A stretch of DNA of 64,000 nt from Dastarcus helophoroides (GCA_028583605.1 CM053329.1:34248992-34312991), one strand, 5' to 3'; positions 1 to 13,591 are shown, numbered from the stretch's first letter. Made by a program: numbers and translations. The notes: generated from the letters alone by a model not told the origin.

Positions 1-247
1 CACTTTTTTCAGATTTTTCACATTTTTTCAAATTTGCTACTCTTTCTTCAAGATTCTACTTTACTTTGAAAATGTCTACACCTTTTTCAAAATTTCGGCT
101 ACTTTTCAAAATTTACTTATTTTATATGTTATATGTTATATAATGAAGTTTTGGATATTTTTTAAAATTATGCTTTTATATATTTTGACTCTTTCAAATT
201 TTTTTAAGTTCAATCCATTATTTTTGCGACTATTTTCAAAGTTTTCG
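1..247. repeat. T-rich degenerate low-complexity sequence
   Basis: Imperfect repetition of a TTTTCAAAATTTCGAC-like word on the plus strand, with no coding signal. It is the start of a low-complexity domain that runs to about 5.3 kb, interrupted only by the transposon remnants listed separately. Confidence 0.7.
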
Positions 248-600
248 ATTTTTTTTAAGTTTAATCCACTCGCAAAGGGTAACTCCATTATGCTTTCAAA
301 GCACTGCGAGTAGGATGCGGAAACAAGGATAGATGGCGATGAACCGCCTTCTTAAACAAGGATGGGTTGTAATTTTTGGGGAAAATTCCTTTCGGTAACA
401 AGTTCCATAACTTGGAAGTTCTATAGAAAAAAGAGTTTCCGTAGACAGAAGTCCTCACTGTGTCAGGCTGGACCGCACAGGAATTTGCTGTCTCCGACTG
501 TCTAGTACGCCTCAAGAATCTTGCCCTTGGGGGGGGATCAGTTCTATTAGTTACTGCGAGCATCTTTCATGATAGTACTTGTAAAAAAGAGACGAGTCGT
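248..600 (-). mobile_element. LINE family L1a, 3'-end fragment (copy A)
   Basis: The minus strand encodes the C-terminal end of a non-LTR retrotransposon polyprotein, with the recurring block FFYRTSKLWNLLPKGIFP followed by an FKKAVHRHLS-like stretch and a stop. The same block occurs in the copies near 41.3, 52.4, 54.2 and 56.9 kb. The element's 3' terminus, read on the minus strand, is GCGAGTGGATTAAACTT, which is shared with those copies and sits at the low-coordinate end here. Homology stops near 600, so the copy is 5'-truncated, as is usual for LINEs. The readable frame is 288-563. By its RT motifs elsewhere the family belongs to the Jockey/CR1-like group; the clade is not certain. It is a dead fragment. 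Confidence 0.8.
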
Positions 601-1689
601 ATTTCGTTAATCGTATTTTTTAAAAATTGGGTACAAAAGAAAAAATCGAACTCTTGATATTTTTCTTGAAAAAATTCGAAACGCAAAATTTCCAGTTTTT
701 GAAATTCTCATCAAGATCAATTTTTTGTTTTCTTCTCAAAATTTTAAACTATATTAGGACTTTAAAAAAAATTCGTCACTTTAAAATCTCCACTTTTTTT
801 TGAATTCCTAATTTTTATCAAAATTTTCAGTTTTTATCTTTTTTTTTTAAAAATTTCTACGCTTTGAGTATTTTAACGTTTTTTCAGGATTTCATATAGC
901 GCTTTATTTGTTTTTAAAATTTAGATTTTTTTACGTATAATTTGCAATTTTCCTTAGTATTTCATTCTCTTTGAGTATTTTCAGTTTTTTGTTTGAAAAC
1001 GTCGAACTTTCTTAAATATTTTGACTTTTTTGGAATATTGCCATATTTTTTTTAAATTTTAACCGACTAATGACCCAAATATTTGGACTTTTTAAAAAAT
1101 ATCAACTCTTTTTAAAGAAGTCATTCTTTTTTGACCTGGTTTTTTCCAAATTATTTTACTCTTCAGAAAAATGTCTACGTTTTTGAGATCTCCAATTTTC
1201 TATTGAAAATTTCTTATTTTGAAACAGAGATATACTGAAAAAAAAATACCATTCCAAAATTTCCACGATTTTTAAAATGTTCCCATTTTTTTTAAATTTC
1301 GATTTATTCCTTTTTAAAGTTTTTGCCTTTTCCGAAATTTTCGAGTTTTTCTATACTTCGCTTATTTATTTATTGTTTGAAAATTAAAACTTTTTCTCAA
1401 CATTTTACTTATTTTAAAAATTACCATATTTTTTCCAAAACTTCCACTATATCTTAGATTTAATTTATTTTTAAAGTTTTCACTACGCATTTTTTTCAAA
1501 ATTTCGATTTTTTATAACTTCCCATATTTTTTCCGAAATTTGTACCATATCTTACATTTGATTTATTTTCAAAATTTTTACCTTGATTAGAAATTTCCGC
1601 ATTTTTTTAAAATTTCGATTTTTTCTCAAAATTTACCCTAATTTGAAAATTATCGTATTTTTTCAAAATTTTGACTTATTTTTGAAGTT
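601..1689. repeat. T-rich degenerate low-complexity sequence
   Basis: Long runs of T separated by short AAATTTCGAC/AAATTTCCAC words. I see no gene, RNA gene or defined transposon end. It grades into the ~455-bp tandem array to its right. Confidence 0.6.
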
Positions 1690-3060
1690 TCCACCTTTTT
1701 AACCAGTTCCAATTTTCCTTAAAATTGTATTTACCTATATTTAAAATTTTGACTTTTTTTCAAAATATTCACTTTTCTAAAAATTCGAGTTTTCTTTTAA
1801 TAAAAAATTAAATTTAGCAAAAGCTGTAAACAGTCTCAAAATTTGAAATTTATGTAAATTTGGACTTTTTTTTTAAAATCGACATTTCAAAATGCCACTT
1901 TCTTTACTTTTTATTAAAATTTTGATCTCAAAATTCCTTTTTTTTTTGTCAAAATTTTAACTCAAAAATTTCGACATTTTTGCAAAAGTTTTTTTGTAAA
2001 TCCGACTTTTGCAAAACAATCAACATGCGCTGATTTTAAATTCCTTTTTTTGTCCATATTTTTTCAAAATATCAATTTTTTTCTCAAAATTTGCCTTATT
2101 TTGAAAATTTCCATATTTTTTTAAAATTTCGACTTATTTTTGAAGTTTCCACCTTTTTAACATTTCCAATTTTCCTTAAAATTTACTTACTTATATTTGA
2201 AATTTTATACTTTTTTTCAAAATTATCACTTTTTTAAAAAAATCGAGTTTGCTCTTAGTAAAAAATCAAATTTTTCAAAAGTTGTAACCAGTCTCGAGAT
2301 TTGAAGTTTTCGTAAATTTGGACTTTTTTTTTTAAAAATCAACATTTCAAAATGCCACTTTTTTCACTTTCTATCAAAATTTTGACTTCAAAATTCCTCT
2401 TTTTTGCTAAATACTTAACTCAAAAATTTCGACATTTTAAAATTTTTTTTTTGTAAATCCGACTTTTTCAAAACAATCAACATGCGTTTTTTTTTAAATT
2501 CCTATCTTTATCCATATTCAAAATATCGATTTTTTCTTAAAAGTTGCCTTATTTTAAAAATTTCCCTATTTTTTTAAAAATGTTGACTTATTTTTGAAGT
2601 TTCCACCTTGTTCAACATTTCCAGTTTTTCTTAAAATTGCACTTACCAATTTAAAATTTCGACTTTTTTTTTCAAAATGTTCGCTTTTTTAAAAATTCGA
2701 GTTTTCTTTTGATAAAAAATCAAATTTTTCAAAAGCTGTAAACAGTCTCGAAATTTAAAGTTTTCGTAAATTTGGACTTTTTTTAAAAACATCGACATTT
2801 CCAAATGCCACTTTTTTCACTTTCTATCAAAATTTTGACTTCAAAATTCCTCTTTTTTGTCATATATTTAACTAAAAAATTTAGACATTTTTGCAAATTT
2901 TTTTTTTGTAAATCCGACCTTTTTAAAACAATCGGTATGCGCTTTTTTTTAATTCCCGCTTTTATCCATATTCTTCCAAAATACTGAGTTTTAAGTTTAT
3001 GTAGCAATTTTGAATTTTTAAAAGTTTTAACTTTTTTTAAAAATATCAACCTTTTTAAAA
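1690..3060. repeat. Tandem array, three ~455-bp units
   Basis: Three successive copies of one long unit can be aligned by eye. The anchor ATGCCACTT occurs at 1892, 2352 and 2805, giving spacings of 460 and 453 bp. Other shared landmarks are GTAAATTTGGACTTTTT, AAAACAATCAACATGCG and GTTTCCACCTT. The units differ by small indels and substitutions. No coding capacity is conserved between units. Confidence 0.8.
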
Positions 3061-4059
3061 TTTCTACTTTCTTAAAAAACTAGAGTTTTTTTATAAGAAA
3101 TGAAATTTATCAGAAGCCACCAAACGTTTAAAATTTTGGGAAAAAGTCTAAAAGTTAAATTTTTTGTAGTGCCACTTTTTTCAAATTTCCATTTTCTGCA
3201 AATTGTTAATTTTTATCGAAATTTTGACTTTAAAAGTTCTACGTTTTGTGAAACATTTTACCTAAAACTTTCGACTTTTTCTCGATTTTTTTTTATAAAT
3301 TCGACTGTTTTTAAAGAATCCCATTTTTATCTAAATTTCGATATCCTCTCAAAATTTTAAGTTTTTATTTTATTTTGTAAGATCGAATTTTTGAAATGAA
3401 TGAAATTTTGAAAATTATGACTTCGGAATATCGTTTTTTGTGATTTTGACCTAGTTCAAAATTTCTTTACTTAACTGTTTTGAAAATATTGATTTAAAAT
3501 TCCGTTTTTTATTTAAAACCTCGTCTCAATTTTGTTTTTTGAAACGTTGGCTTTAAAAATTTTGTTTTATTCTGGAAATTTTGGCCTTTTTTTTTGTATT
3601 CCAACTTTTTTTGGAAAATTGGACGCTTCAAAAATTATCATTATTTTGCAATCTAAACTCAAACTTTCGAAAAAAAAAAAATGTCGCATTATCAAGACTA
3701 AATTTAATTTTCGTCAAAATTTCCACTTCTTCTCAAAATGTTGACTAATTTTAAAAGTTTCAATTTTTGTATCAAAATATCGACTTTTTTTAAAGCTTTA
3801 GTTTACATATTTTGAAAATTTCGACTTTTTCTCGAAATAATTTTGTAAATTTGCAATTCTTTTGGAAATTTCTTCCTTTTGAAAATTTTGTGTTTTGAAT
3901 GTTATGACTTTTATGAAAATTTCGACACATCAAAATTTCGATTTTCTTCTCCAAATTTTAAATTTTAAAATGTCTTCAACATTTTTATTAATTTCGACTT
4001 TTTTGAAAATATTGCCATTTTTGAAAATTTCGTTTTTTTTTGAAAACTTCGACCATTGA
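3061..4059. repeat. T-rich degenerate low-complexity sequence
   Basis: Continuation of the TTTTCAAAATTTCGAC-type sequence without a clear long period. Short open frames here are composition artefacts (Phe/Lys/Ile-rich). It ends where the Penelope-like remnant begins. Confidence 0.6.
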
Positions 4060-4345
4060 AAAATTCCGATGGTTGGTTTCCAGATTGGGGAAAGCATGTA
4101 ACCGTCGTTTCTATTGATGTTTTTGGGAAATTTTTGGATTTCAATGGCCTCGCGTATCTTCCTATTGTAGTAATTTGGGAATATTAGATATAATTGAAAT
4201 ATTATCAAAGAGAATCTTATGTCCGGTATCATGTTTATGTTCCGCAATGGCCGACTGCAAAAATAAACCAAACCTAAGACATCTTTGGTGCTCGGATATT
4301 AGCGTCTTAACCCGTTTCTCCGATGTACACTGAATCACAAAAACA
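4060..4345 (-). pseudogene. Penelope-like element GIY-YIG endonuclease remnant
   Basis: Read on the minus strand from about 4340 downward, the sequence encodes, in broken frames, the landmarks of the C-terminal GIY-YIG endonuclease of Penelope-like retroelements. They appear in the expected order: VYIGETG (4337-4317), an SEHQRCLRFG segment, AEHKHDTGH, NRKIREAIEI and finally NRNDGYMLSPIWKPT. In intact elements this domain follows the reverse transcriptase and nicks the target. Here a stop follows VYIGETG, at least one frameshift lies before NRKIREAIEI, and the RT domain is absent. This is a 5'-truncated, dead copy. Its 3' end faces low-complexity DNA. The identification rests on motif order and is strong; the exact ends are not. 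Confidence 0.8.
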
Positions 4346-4415
4346 AGGAACCCTGACGCGCCATTAGAACAAAAGGATGAAATTTTATCTTTGGGAGATA
4401 GGAGATGGGAGGAGC

Positions 4416-4830
4416 CCCAAAAACATCAACAGAGACGACGGTTACATGCTTTCCTTCATCTGTAAACCCACCATCGGAAATCTTCGTGAGTGATCACGCA
4501 GACGAATGGTATATAAAGTTTCCCTTTCTCCCTTTCCTCTCAGAAGAGCTTCGCCTCTAGTGTGGTGGACATACTGAGTTACCGGGCTCTTCTGTCTAAA
4601 CTTTCTTGCCCTTTGTACAAATTTTTAATTCAGAAGTGTTTCGCCTCTGGTATGGTGGACATACTGAGTTACCGTGCTCTGATGTTTTGAAATTGGCCTT
4701 TTCATTTTTTTATTTTTGCATATTCTCTTATATTTTACTTTTTATTTATTGTTTCTTTTCTTTGTTCCTGAAGAAGCCCCCTACGACGGTGGGCGAAACG
4801 TCGAACCCTTTTAGTAGTTCTTTGACACGG
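4416..4830 (+). mobile_element. Penelope-like element 3' end, sense copy
   Basis: The plus strand at 4416-4480 encodes NINRDDGYML and KPTIG, the same C-terminal endonuclease block found on the minus strand at 4066-4128, so the two copies form an inverted pair. The block is followed by about 280 bp of 3' sequence that ends in a hammerhead-like motif (4764-4806). A 90-bp duplication lies inside: TTCGCCTCTAGTGTGGTGGA and its near-copy at 4641 follow one another at a 90-bp offset. The same 3' region recurs at about 7430-7650 inside a mariner, which shows that it is a mobile segment. Confidence 0.7.
4764..4806 (+). ncRNA. Hammerhead-like ribozyme motif (PLE type)
   Basis: Elements in order: stem I 5' strand GUUC (4764-4767), CUGAAGA (4768-4774), one extra A, stem II GCCC/GGGC (776-779 with 791-794 in this kilobase), GAAA (4795-4798), a palindromic ACGU stem III, GUC at 4800-4802, then GAAC (4803-4806), which closes stem I. 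This is the type I hammerhead layout with a predicted cut after GUC. The extra nucleotide between CUGAAGA and stem II departs from the strict consensus, so activity is uncertain. Hammerheads are known from Penelope-like elements, which fits the context. Confidence 0.55.
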
Positions 4831-7284
4831 TCCAATTCCGAAAAAAGTATATCCTGCACTGACTCTGGCCGTGGAAGCCTTCGTTATCATATAGTTTTGA
4901 AAATTTCGAAATTTACGAATTTTGTCAACGTTTCCGCTTTTTTTGACATTTTTACTTTCTTCAAAATGTTGATTAATTTTAAAAATTTTGATTCTTTTTA
5001 AATTTAAATTATAATTTGATTTACATATTTTGAAACTTTCTACTCCTTCAAATTAGGACTTTTTCGTAAATTTCGAAAATTTCTAATATTAATATATTGA
5101 GATTTTTGGAATTTTAAAATTTAGTTTTTTGTTTCAAATTTTGATTCTCAAAAATTGTTCGACATGTTAATTTCAAATTTGTAATAATATTGACTTATTT
5201 TAATTTTCACTTTTTCTTGAAAATGTTGACTTTTTATAAATCGTAACTTTTTCAAATTTTGTTTTTAAAAATTTCGATTTTTTATGAAAATTTTGACTAT
5301 TTTTAAAAACATGAGCATTTCATTTACAAATTTTGTCAAAGATCCTAATTTTGTTTTAATTTCTACTTTCTTTCTTTACTTTTTACTTCTTGTACAGGCA
5401 AGATATTTTTCTTTAATTTGCAAAGCTGTTGTTTGGAGAAGTATTTCTTGTCTCATTCTTGCACAGGAAAATATATTGTCCAAGTATCATCATGCATGGT
5501 TTGTATCCCTAAATTTCACCGGGTATTGAATGGTTTATTATCACATGTGACATACCATTAAAAAAGGCATAAACTAGAAAAATTTTTCTGTAAAAACAAA
5601 GCTTTCAGTTGCTGTTAGTTTTTTCTTAAATAAATTTAAAATTTAAACGTGTTTACTACTTTTACCTCATTTTAAGAATTTGTACCTTTGTAACGAAAAT
5701 TCTCGAAGACCGCTGCATCAAATAATAATTTATTTTAAACAAGAATTTATTTTACAACAAGTAAAAAAAATGAGGCTTATTCAACTGCAAAGAAAATAGT
5801 TCTAGGAGGTTGAATCCGAAATTTTGTATAATTTTCAAAAACACATTAAAAAATTAATTCCTCAGAAACTATAACATTTAGGACCTGGGTCATTAGGGAT
5901 AAAAATCTTGCAAGTGACTTCACAAATCCACTAAATAATTTTGACGGTCCATGTGCCAACCAGCCCATATATTAAATTAATCAGAAAAATATGCTGAATT
6001 TGAAAATGATAAAATTCAATACAGCGTTCATAAGAAATAAAAAAGTTGACAACATTTTCTTGGAAACAGTTTATTTTAGAAAAAATAACGTACACCAATA
6101 AAAGTACTTAGAAAAAACAGCTAACTATGGTTTTTGATTTTTTCGATCGGACTTCACATAAACAAGTTACAGCTGACTTAAAAATGACGATTTTCAGTTT
6201 TTTCCAAATAAAATTAAGACGAATTGGACTTCAATTTTTTTCTTAGCGGAATATTCTTAGGCATTAAATTCTGCACTACTTTGGGCTGCCTTGTATCTCC
6301 AATAGTTTTCGAGTTCCCTGTAGTGGAAATCAAATTCAACCTGTATATATTTCAAAATGTTATCAACTTTCATTACTAACTATTCAAATATTTTCAAACT
6401 GGGTAGAAGAAATTTTTAAATCTCAAAATGTTATTTAAAACTTCTATCCTTTACCAACATTACAATTTTTCCAAAACCTTATCTTATTTTGAAAATTTCG
6501 ATTTTTTTCTCAAAATTCTGACATTTTTGTTGACTTCCGCTACAAAATGAGTGTGACTTTTAATTTGTTAAATCACTATAATGTTAAATTGTTACTTTCC
6601 TCAGGAGGTTGTTATAATTATAATGAGAAACGAAAGTTATTGTGTTTTATAAAATACAAAATGGTCAAAATGGAATCGGGGAAAATTGTTAAAATTAATG
6701 CAGTTTATCAAGTACTGGTTACCATGACGTGGGAAATATATCGCAACATATTTCAAATGTGTAATAAAAATTGGAATTAGGGGAGTGTTTTTAGTGATAC
6801 ACGTTTCCAATTAAAATTTAATTTACAATTTAACGCAACCACTAAAATCTGCTCAATTCGATTGTCCCTGATTTTAATGCGGTTTTCATAGATACAAAAT
6901 GGTTGCATTCATTAACATAAAAAAAGCATTTTTGCAGTTTTGTAAACGTAAAGTAAATCAGATAGAGCTTATACGATAGTGGAGGCCAAGTTCGACAAAT
7001 CACCAGGAAATGTAACGAAACCTTACATTTAATGAGGCAAGGATCAACATATTGCAGCCTAGTTAATTAGATTGTCAGGTTGGATAAATTTTATGTAATT
7101 TTACGCAAACACGGTAATTTTATAAGTTGCTATTGGTTGACATAAAACAGGAAATAGTTCATAAATGCAAAGCATTGATGATATGGAGTGAAGCGACGCA
7201 AAAAGCTTGTAAAATATTTTATGTCTACAATCACAGCTGCGAACCAAACTGGAACAAATTTTCATCATTTAGAAGCTATCCTAA
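4831..7284. other. AT-rich intergenic sequence, no gene recognised
   Basis: To about 5.3 kb this is more TTTTCAAAATTTCGAC-type sequence. From 5.3 to 7.28 kb the composition is more ordinary, with two short open frames (6547-6780 and 7127-7324) that show no recognisable motif and no splice context. I treat both as chance. The phrase around 6330, AATTCAACCTGTATATATTT, resembles ends of dispersed insect repeats, but I could not find its partner. Confidence 0.4.
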
Positions 7285-7429
7285 TACGAGGGTAAATCAA
7301 ATATGTACCGGACTTTGTTTTTAAAAGTTTATTGGTACAAAATACATATATGAAAGTTATTAACTATTTTTCTATATAATCTGCTGATTTTGGTATGCAT
7401 TTTTCCCAATGTATTGGATTGGATTTCTT

Positions 7430-7650
7430 ATCCTTTGTACCAATTTTTAATTCAGAAGAGTTTCGCCTCTGGTATGGTGGACATACTGAGTTACCGTGCT
7501 CTAATGTTTTGAAATTGGCCTTTTCATTCTTTCATTTTTGCATATTCCCTTATATTTCTCTTTTCATTTATTTTTTTCTTTTTTTTTTGTTCCTGAAGAA
7601 GCCCCCTGCGATGATGGGCGACACGTCGAACACTTTTTTTTAGTGCTATC
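7430..7650 (+). mobile_element. Penelope-like 3' tail inserted in mariner M1
   Basis: This closely matches 4605-4830: the CAGAAGAGTTTCGCCTCTGG block, a T-rich stretch and the hammerhead-like motif follow in the same order. The mariner sequence on either side is continuous with the intact copy at 24.4 kb once this segment and the hAT are removed, so it is an insertion. I could not define a target duplication. Confidence 0.65.
7589..7631 (+). ncRNA. Degenerate hammerhead-like motif (PLE type)
   Basis: Same architecture as 4764-4806: GUUC, CUGAAGA, GCCC/GGGC and GUC followed by GAAC. The essential GAAA box reads GACA here, so this copy should be inactive. The stem I and stem II pairings are kept. 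Confidence 0.5.
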
Positions 7651-7720
7651 ATCATAAAAGAATGGAGACGTGTTTGCTAATTGCGTTAGCAGCGGGATCA
7701 TAGAATTATTTACCTCCTAA

Positions 7721-8926
7721 CAGTGGCGGCTGGTGACTTTTTGACAGGGGGTGCGCAGATGCAAAACTATTAGTAGTTAAGAGTTTAGGTGACTCCAGTG
7801 TCATAGCAAGATATTAAATTTAAGAGAAACAAAAGTGACACAAAAGGTGTGATATTTAATAGTATTTTTACGAATTAAATTTAATTACCATCTTATAATT
7901 TCCATTTCATGAAAACTGCATTTGAAAATAAAATATATTTTATTACAAGGTTCTAATTAAACTCTACAAAAACACAAAAAAATTTTTTTTGAAACAAAAT
8001 CCGCTCTACGATCTTTTAAAGAAATAAAGTCTTCATTACTTTCTCAAAAAATTGTTTAAATCCAAATCCATAAATGAATAATTAGACCCTAGAATGGGTA
8101 CTGCTATCTCTTTGTGAATAGCGGTACTATTGGCAGTTAGGCCTGGAAGCGGCACAATTAGCAATCGCAATCAGATCAGCCGGGACCTACGCATTTAGCA
8201 TCATAAACGTAACTACACACTCCAAACTCCATATATGTAATACTTCTATATGGCCAGCTCCCTATTCTCTTCACGAGTTTGTTCCAACCAAATTCGACAA
8301 AGATGGAACATGAATTAATGGCGAGTATTGCGCATGAATTGAACAAAATGAACCAATCGCTACGCGCGGGTTAAACGGGTGTTTATGTTTGGCCGTGTAC
8401 AGCTGATTTTGGCCATGCACAGATGATTTGTAGCACCTGCGCATTGCGACTCATTAATTCGTGTGAAGGTCAGCGAGAAAGAGAAGTCTTTCCCATGAGA
8501 AACGAGGAACTGGCCATATAGAAGTATTACATATATGCCAAACTCTGACTCGTACTCACCATTTGGCAATATCGCACATGCGCGGAGCGGCGTACCCCGG
8601 GCTAGCTTTAACGTGGTGTTCTGTAGTTTATTTCTCCGTATCCCGTGAAGACCGTTGATAGGCATCGCACGGCAGCCACGCTAAATGCATAATTCTGCGC
8701 GCACCAACTTATTTAAATTTCCTTATAATATTTAATATGTATAACGGAATCAAACGTTGGTGTATTTGATTCCAAGTTATTCACAAGTATTATTATGTGT
8801 AGTAGGTCATTATTTTGTGTTTAAAAATGTGATAAATCCAAGTCTTTTACATTAAACAGAAAAGAATAGATCGCTCATTTTACGAGGAGCGCGCGCTCTT
8901 GCGCTCTTTAAGACCAGCCGCCACTG
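7721..8926. mobile_element. Non-autonomous hAT element with TSD CCTCCTAA
   Basis: The inverted ends are CAGTGGCGGCTGGT at 7721 and its complement ACCAGCCGCCACTG ending at 8926. The 8-bp duplication CCTCCTAA flanks the element exactly (7713-7720 and 8927-8934). An 8-bp TSD and CAG-type ends are typical of the hAT superfamily. No transposase is recognisable in its 1,206 bp. An internal inverted repeat is present: the sequence around 8230-8262 (ATGTAATACTTCTATATGGC) recurs as its complement around 8505-8540. The element sits inside mariner M1, so it is younger than that copy. Confidence 0.92.
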
Positions 8927-9593
8927 CCTCCTAAAGCTTCTTTCAGTGGCCCAAACATGTGATAATCGCATGTTGATAAGTTGGGACTATAAGGAGGGTG
9001 TTCTAATGTTGCCCAATGCATGTTCTCTAATTTTTGAGGTGTCAGTTTGGCTGAGTGTGGTGTCGTGAAGCAAAATCACATTTCTGACCAAAAATTCGCG
9101 CCTCTTCCGCGAATATGGACGTTTTGCTTCATCCAATAGCTGGTAGTAGTAGGCAGCATTAACCGTATGACGTTCATGCAGAAAGTCGACGTGTACAACA
9201 GCGTTAATATTGTCCTAGTCGCGCTGGTCCGAGGAAGACGGGCATGGAGGTCATTTTTAACTTGAGTTCGTGCTTTAAAATTTTTTTTTGTGTTATTCAA
9301 ACACTTGGGTTTTCTTAAAACAAGTATCCCCAAACTGTGCTTCTAGTTTACGAAGAATTTCGGCTTACACTTTCAACGGCAAGAAATTTAATAATAGTGC
9401 GCAGCGCAACGTGCGGATAAACTTCTTGCTTACTCATTGTATTTAGAAGTGGCGATCAGCGAGAACGGAATTCGCTTGAGCGCAGGAAGTCACGTGATAT
9501 CCCCACCTAACATGTCTAAGACTATGCGCACACTCCCAACTCCCACGAAGCGACATGATAGATATTATGATTCATATTTGATTTACCCTCGTA

Positions 9594-10111
9594 GTTTAAG
9601 TTAATCTTTTAATTGTATATTACATTATTCTTTTTTATTTTGGTTCCTTATTGCCTCGTCCTGAATTCTACTAAATTTATTTAGTTACATTACTGCGTTA
9701 CAAGAAAAGACAATATTGAACTAACAGAAAAGTTAAAAATACGCGCTTGAACATTTCCTATCGCTTCGACTATTACAAAAGGATGTAATACATTTCCTCT
9801 TGGAGCTTTCTGCGAGTTTTATCTTCAGGCATATTCATGAAACAGCGAAATAGATTCAAGTGGTGAAAATACTTTTAACGGAACTTTCAGAAAGTATCTA
9901 AAAGGCTACATTTCAATCTCGTACACGAGCCTCGACTTTACAATAGGAAACTTCCATTTGCTGTTTCGTGCCCAAATAAATTAAATACTTTTGTTCTTGA
10001 ATTTTTCCGATGAAATAAAGCAAGGTATTTCAGCGTTCGCGTCAAATATGCGTTTCAATTAAGAACATTTTTGCTTTGTGTTAATTTCTATTCTGTTGCT
10101 CAAAAATGAAG
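9594..10111. other. Intergenic sequence, nothing recognised
   Basis: Moderately AT-rich single-copy-looking sequence between the mariner and the next hAT. I see no reading frame of note, no repeat partner in this window and no RNA gene. Confidence 0.4.
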
Positions 10112-10119
10112 GATGAAGG

Positions 10120-12101
<1,982 letters not shown>

Positions 12102-12109
12102 GATGAAGG

Positions 12110-13424
12110 TTTATGTTTAGTTTAAGTGTACGTCGAGAGTTTGATTCTAATTAATGTAAGAGGGCTTAGATAAGTAATTACTGCAATAGCATTCAATATT
12201 TATAACATTGTGTGATGTAAAATTGATGCGAAAAATTAATGAGCATCTTGAAGCGACGAATTCCATAAATTGGGCTACTAATTAATACTGAATTAAGACG
12301 CTTCTCAAGAAGAGGCGAAAGACATCAATTTTTGTTTTAATTTTAGATTGTCCTTTGATTATTCATTTTTTTTAATTCGGTATCCGTAATTTATTTTTTG
12401 TCCAATGTTTCATTGATCATAGATAACGTAACATAACTTTAACATAAACAATAAACTAGTGGCGCGATGAAAGCTAGAGAAACGCGTCGTTTCTTACAAA
12501 ATGAAAGGAAATACAATTACTGTCCTTTACTTTAAGGCATTTACTCAAAATAAAAATAAATTGATAAAAAAAATTGTTAAACATGAATTTTGTGAAAAAG
12601 TTGTCTAAATAAAGCTGCAAGGTTTTTAGCATTACAGAAAAAAAAACAGACGTCTTATGTGTTTTTTTTTTAGATAAGAAAATAGTAGATATACAAGGTG
12701 TTGCTCAACTAATTATTCAATGTCTCGCAGGTGATAGAAAAAGTCCAAATATTTAGTTGGCTTAGAATTGTCTGCTAAGGAGTTGTTCTAAAAATGTCAT
12801 TGCAAAACGTCAAAGCGTTTAAATCAAACACCGAATGAACCGTAAAATGCGGAAAAGCTCGAGAAACATGTTTATGGTTCGCGTTTCGTGCCGCGAACTC
12901 AACTTTACGACGGAATATTTTCAATATTATTTTACCTGAGTGGGCTTTCGTGTTTATGAATTATCGCACCTTCGATGACGCGATGTGGGATATCTAGCAG
13001 TAATTCGATACCGTCCAATACACCCGCGAATCCCACGTACTTCTATTCTGATACGGCAACAACAAAAAAAAGTCTAATGGCTTGAAGCGACTCTAAAAGC
13101 TCGGTAATTTAGCTAAGGGGCTATTGGATGCAATCGCTCGAAAAAAAGGCACATAAAACACAGGAACGCCGCCTTTAGATTCGTATTGTTTCGTGCCAGA
13201 ATTTTTCTCGTTTTCGTTTTTTAGCCAACAATAATCGTTTATCTACCTCGGTGGACCTTAAGTTTAGTGTTGTGTGTTGTTGTTGTTAAAAAGTCTTTAA
13301 ACATAAATCTTTGTAATTGCGGGAAACATGTCGCATTAATTCGTTACTATAGTTAGTATAGAGGATTGTAGCGAAAATAAACCATTTACGTTTTTAGAAG
13401 TAAAAAAATGAGTTTTACTTGAAT
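12110..13424. other. Intergenic sequence, nothing recognised
   Basis: Ordinary-composition AT-rich DNA. I checked for terminal repeats, tRNA-like B boxes and coding blocks and found none that can be supported. Confidence 0.4.
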
Positions 13425-13575
13425 AAAGTAGGCTAAAATGTAACCCTAAAAATACTCCACCTTTTTGTAACAGTTTCATTGAAATCGATTTTGCAGTTTC
13501 CGTCCGATTAACCCGAACAAAAGATCAGTCGACAGACAGACAGACACATAGATCTCTTAATTTTATTAATATAGA
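13425..13575. repeat. Dispersed repeat, copy 1
   Basis: This block contains CTAAAAATACTCCACCTTTT, GTTTCATTGAAATCGATTTT, GATCAGTCGACAGACAGACA and a TTAATATAGATTA end. A related block lies at 20795-20985 in the opposite orientation. The block recalls the conserved ends of common insect dispersed repeats, but I cannot assign a superfamily. Confidence 0.5.
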
Positions 13576-13591
13576 TTAACCACTGGATTAC

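Larger units (their letters stand above)
7287..9591 (-). mobile_element. Mariner element M1, with nested insertions
   Basis: Both ends carry the same inverted terminal sequence, CGAGGGTAAATCAAATAT (7287 onward, and as its complement ending at 9591), each flanked by TA (7285-7286 and 9592-9593), the mariner target duplication. The minus strand from about 9440 encodes a decayed mariner transposase start (MSKQEVYPHVALR), then FLHERHTVNAAYYYQLLDEA and RNVILLHD, which is the second catalytic-Asp region. The last part of the gene lies beyond two insertions, a PLE tail (about 7430-7650) and an hAT (7721-8926). Frameshifts and stops make it inactive. It is the same family as the element at 23.3 kb. 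Confidence 0.85.

Noticed and set aside
12470..12496. Hammerhead-like GCGATGAAAGCTAGAGAAAC
   Set aside because: The first box does not fit CUGANGA, and neither stem II nor stem I can be formed.
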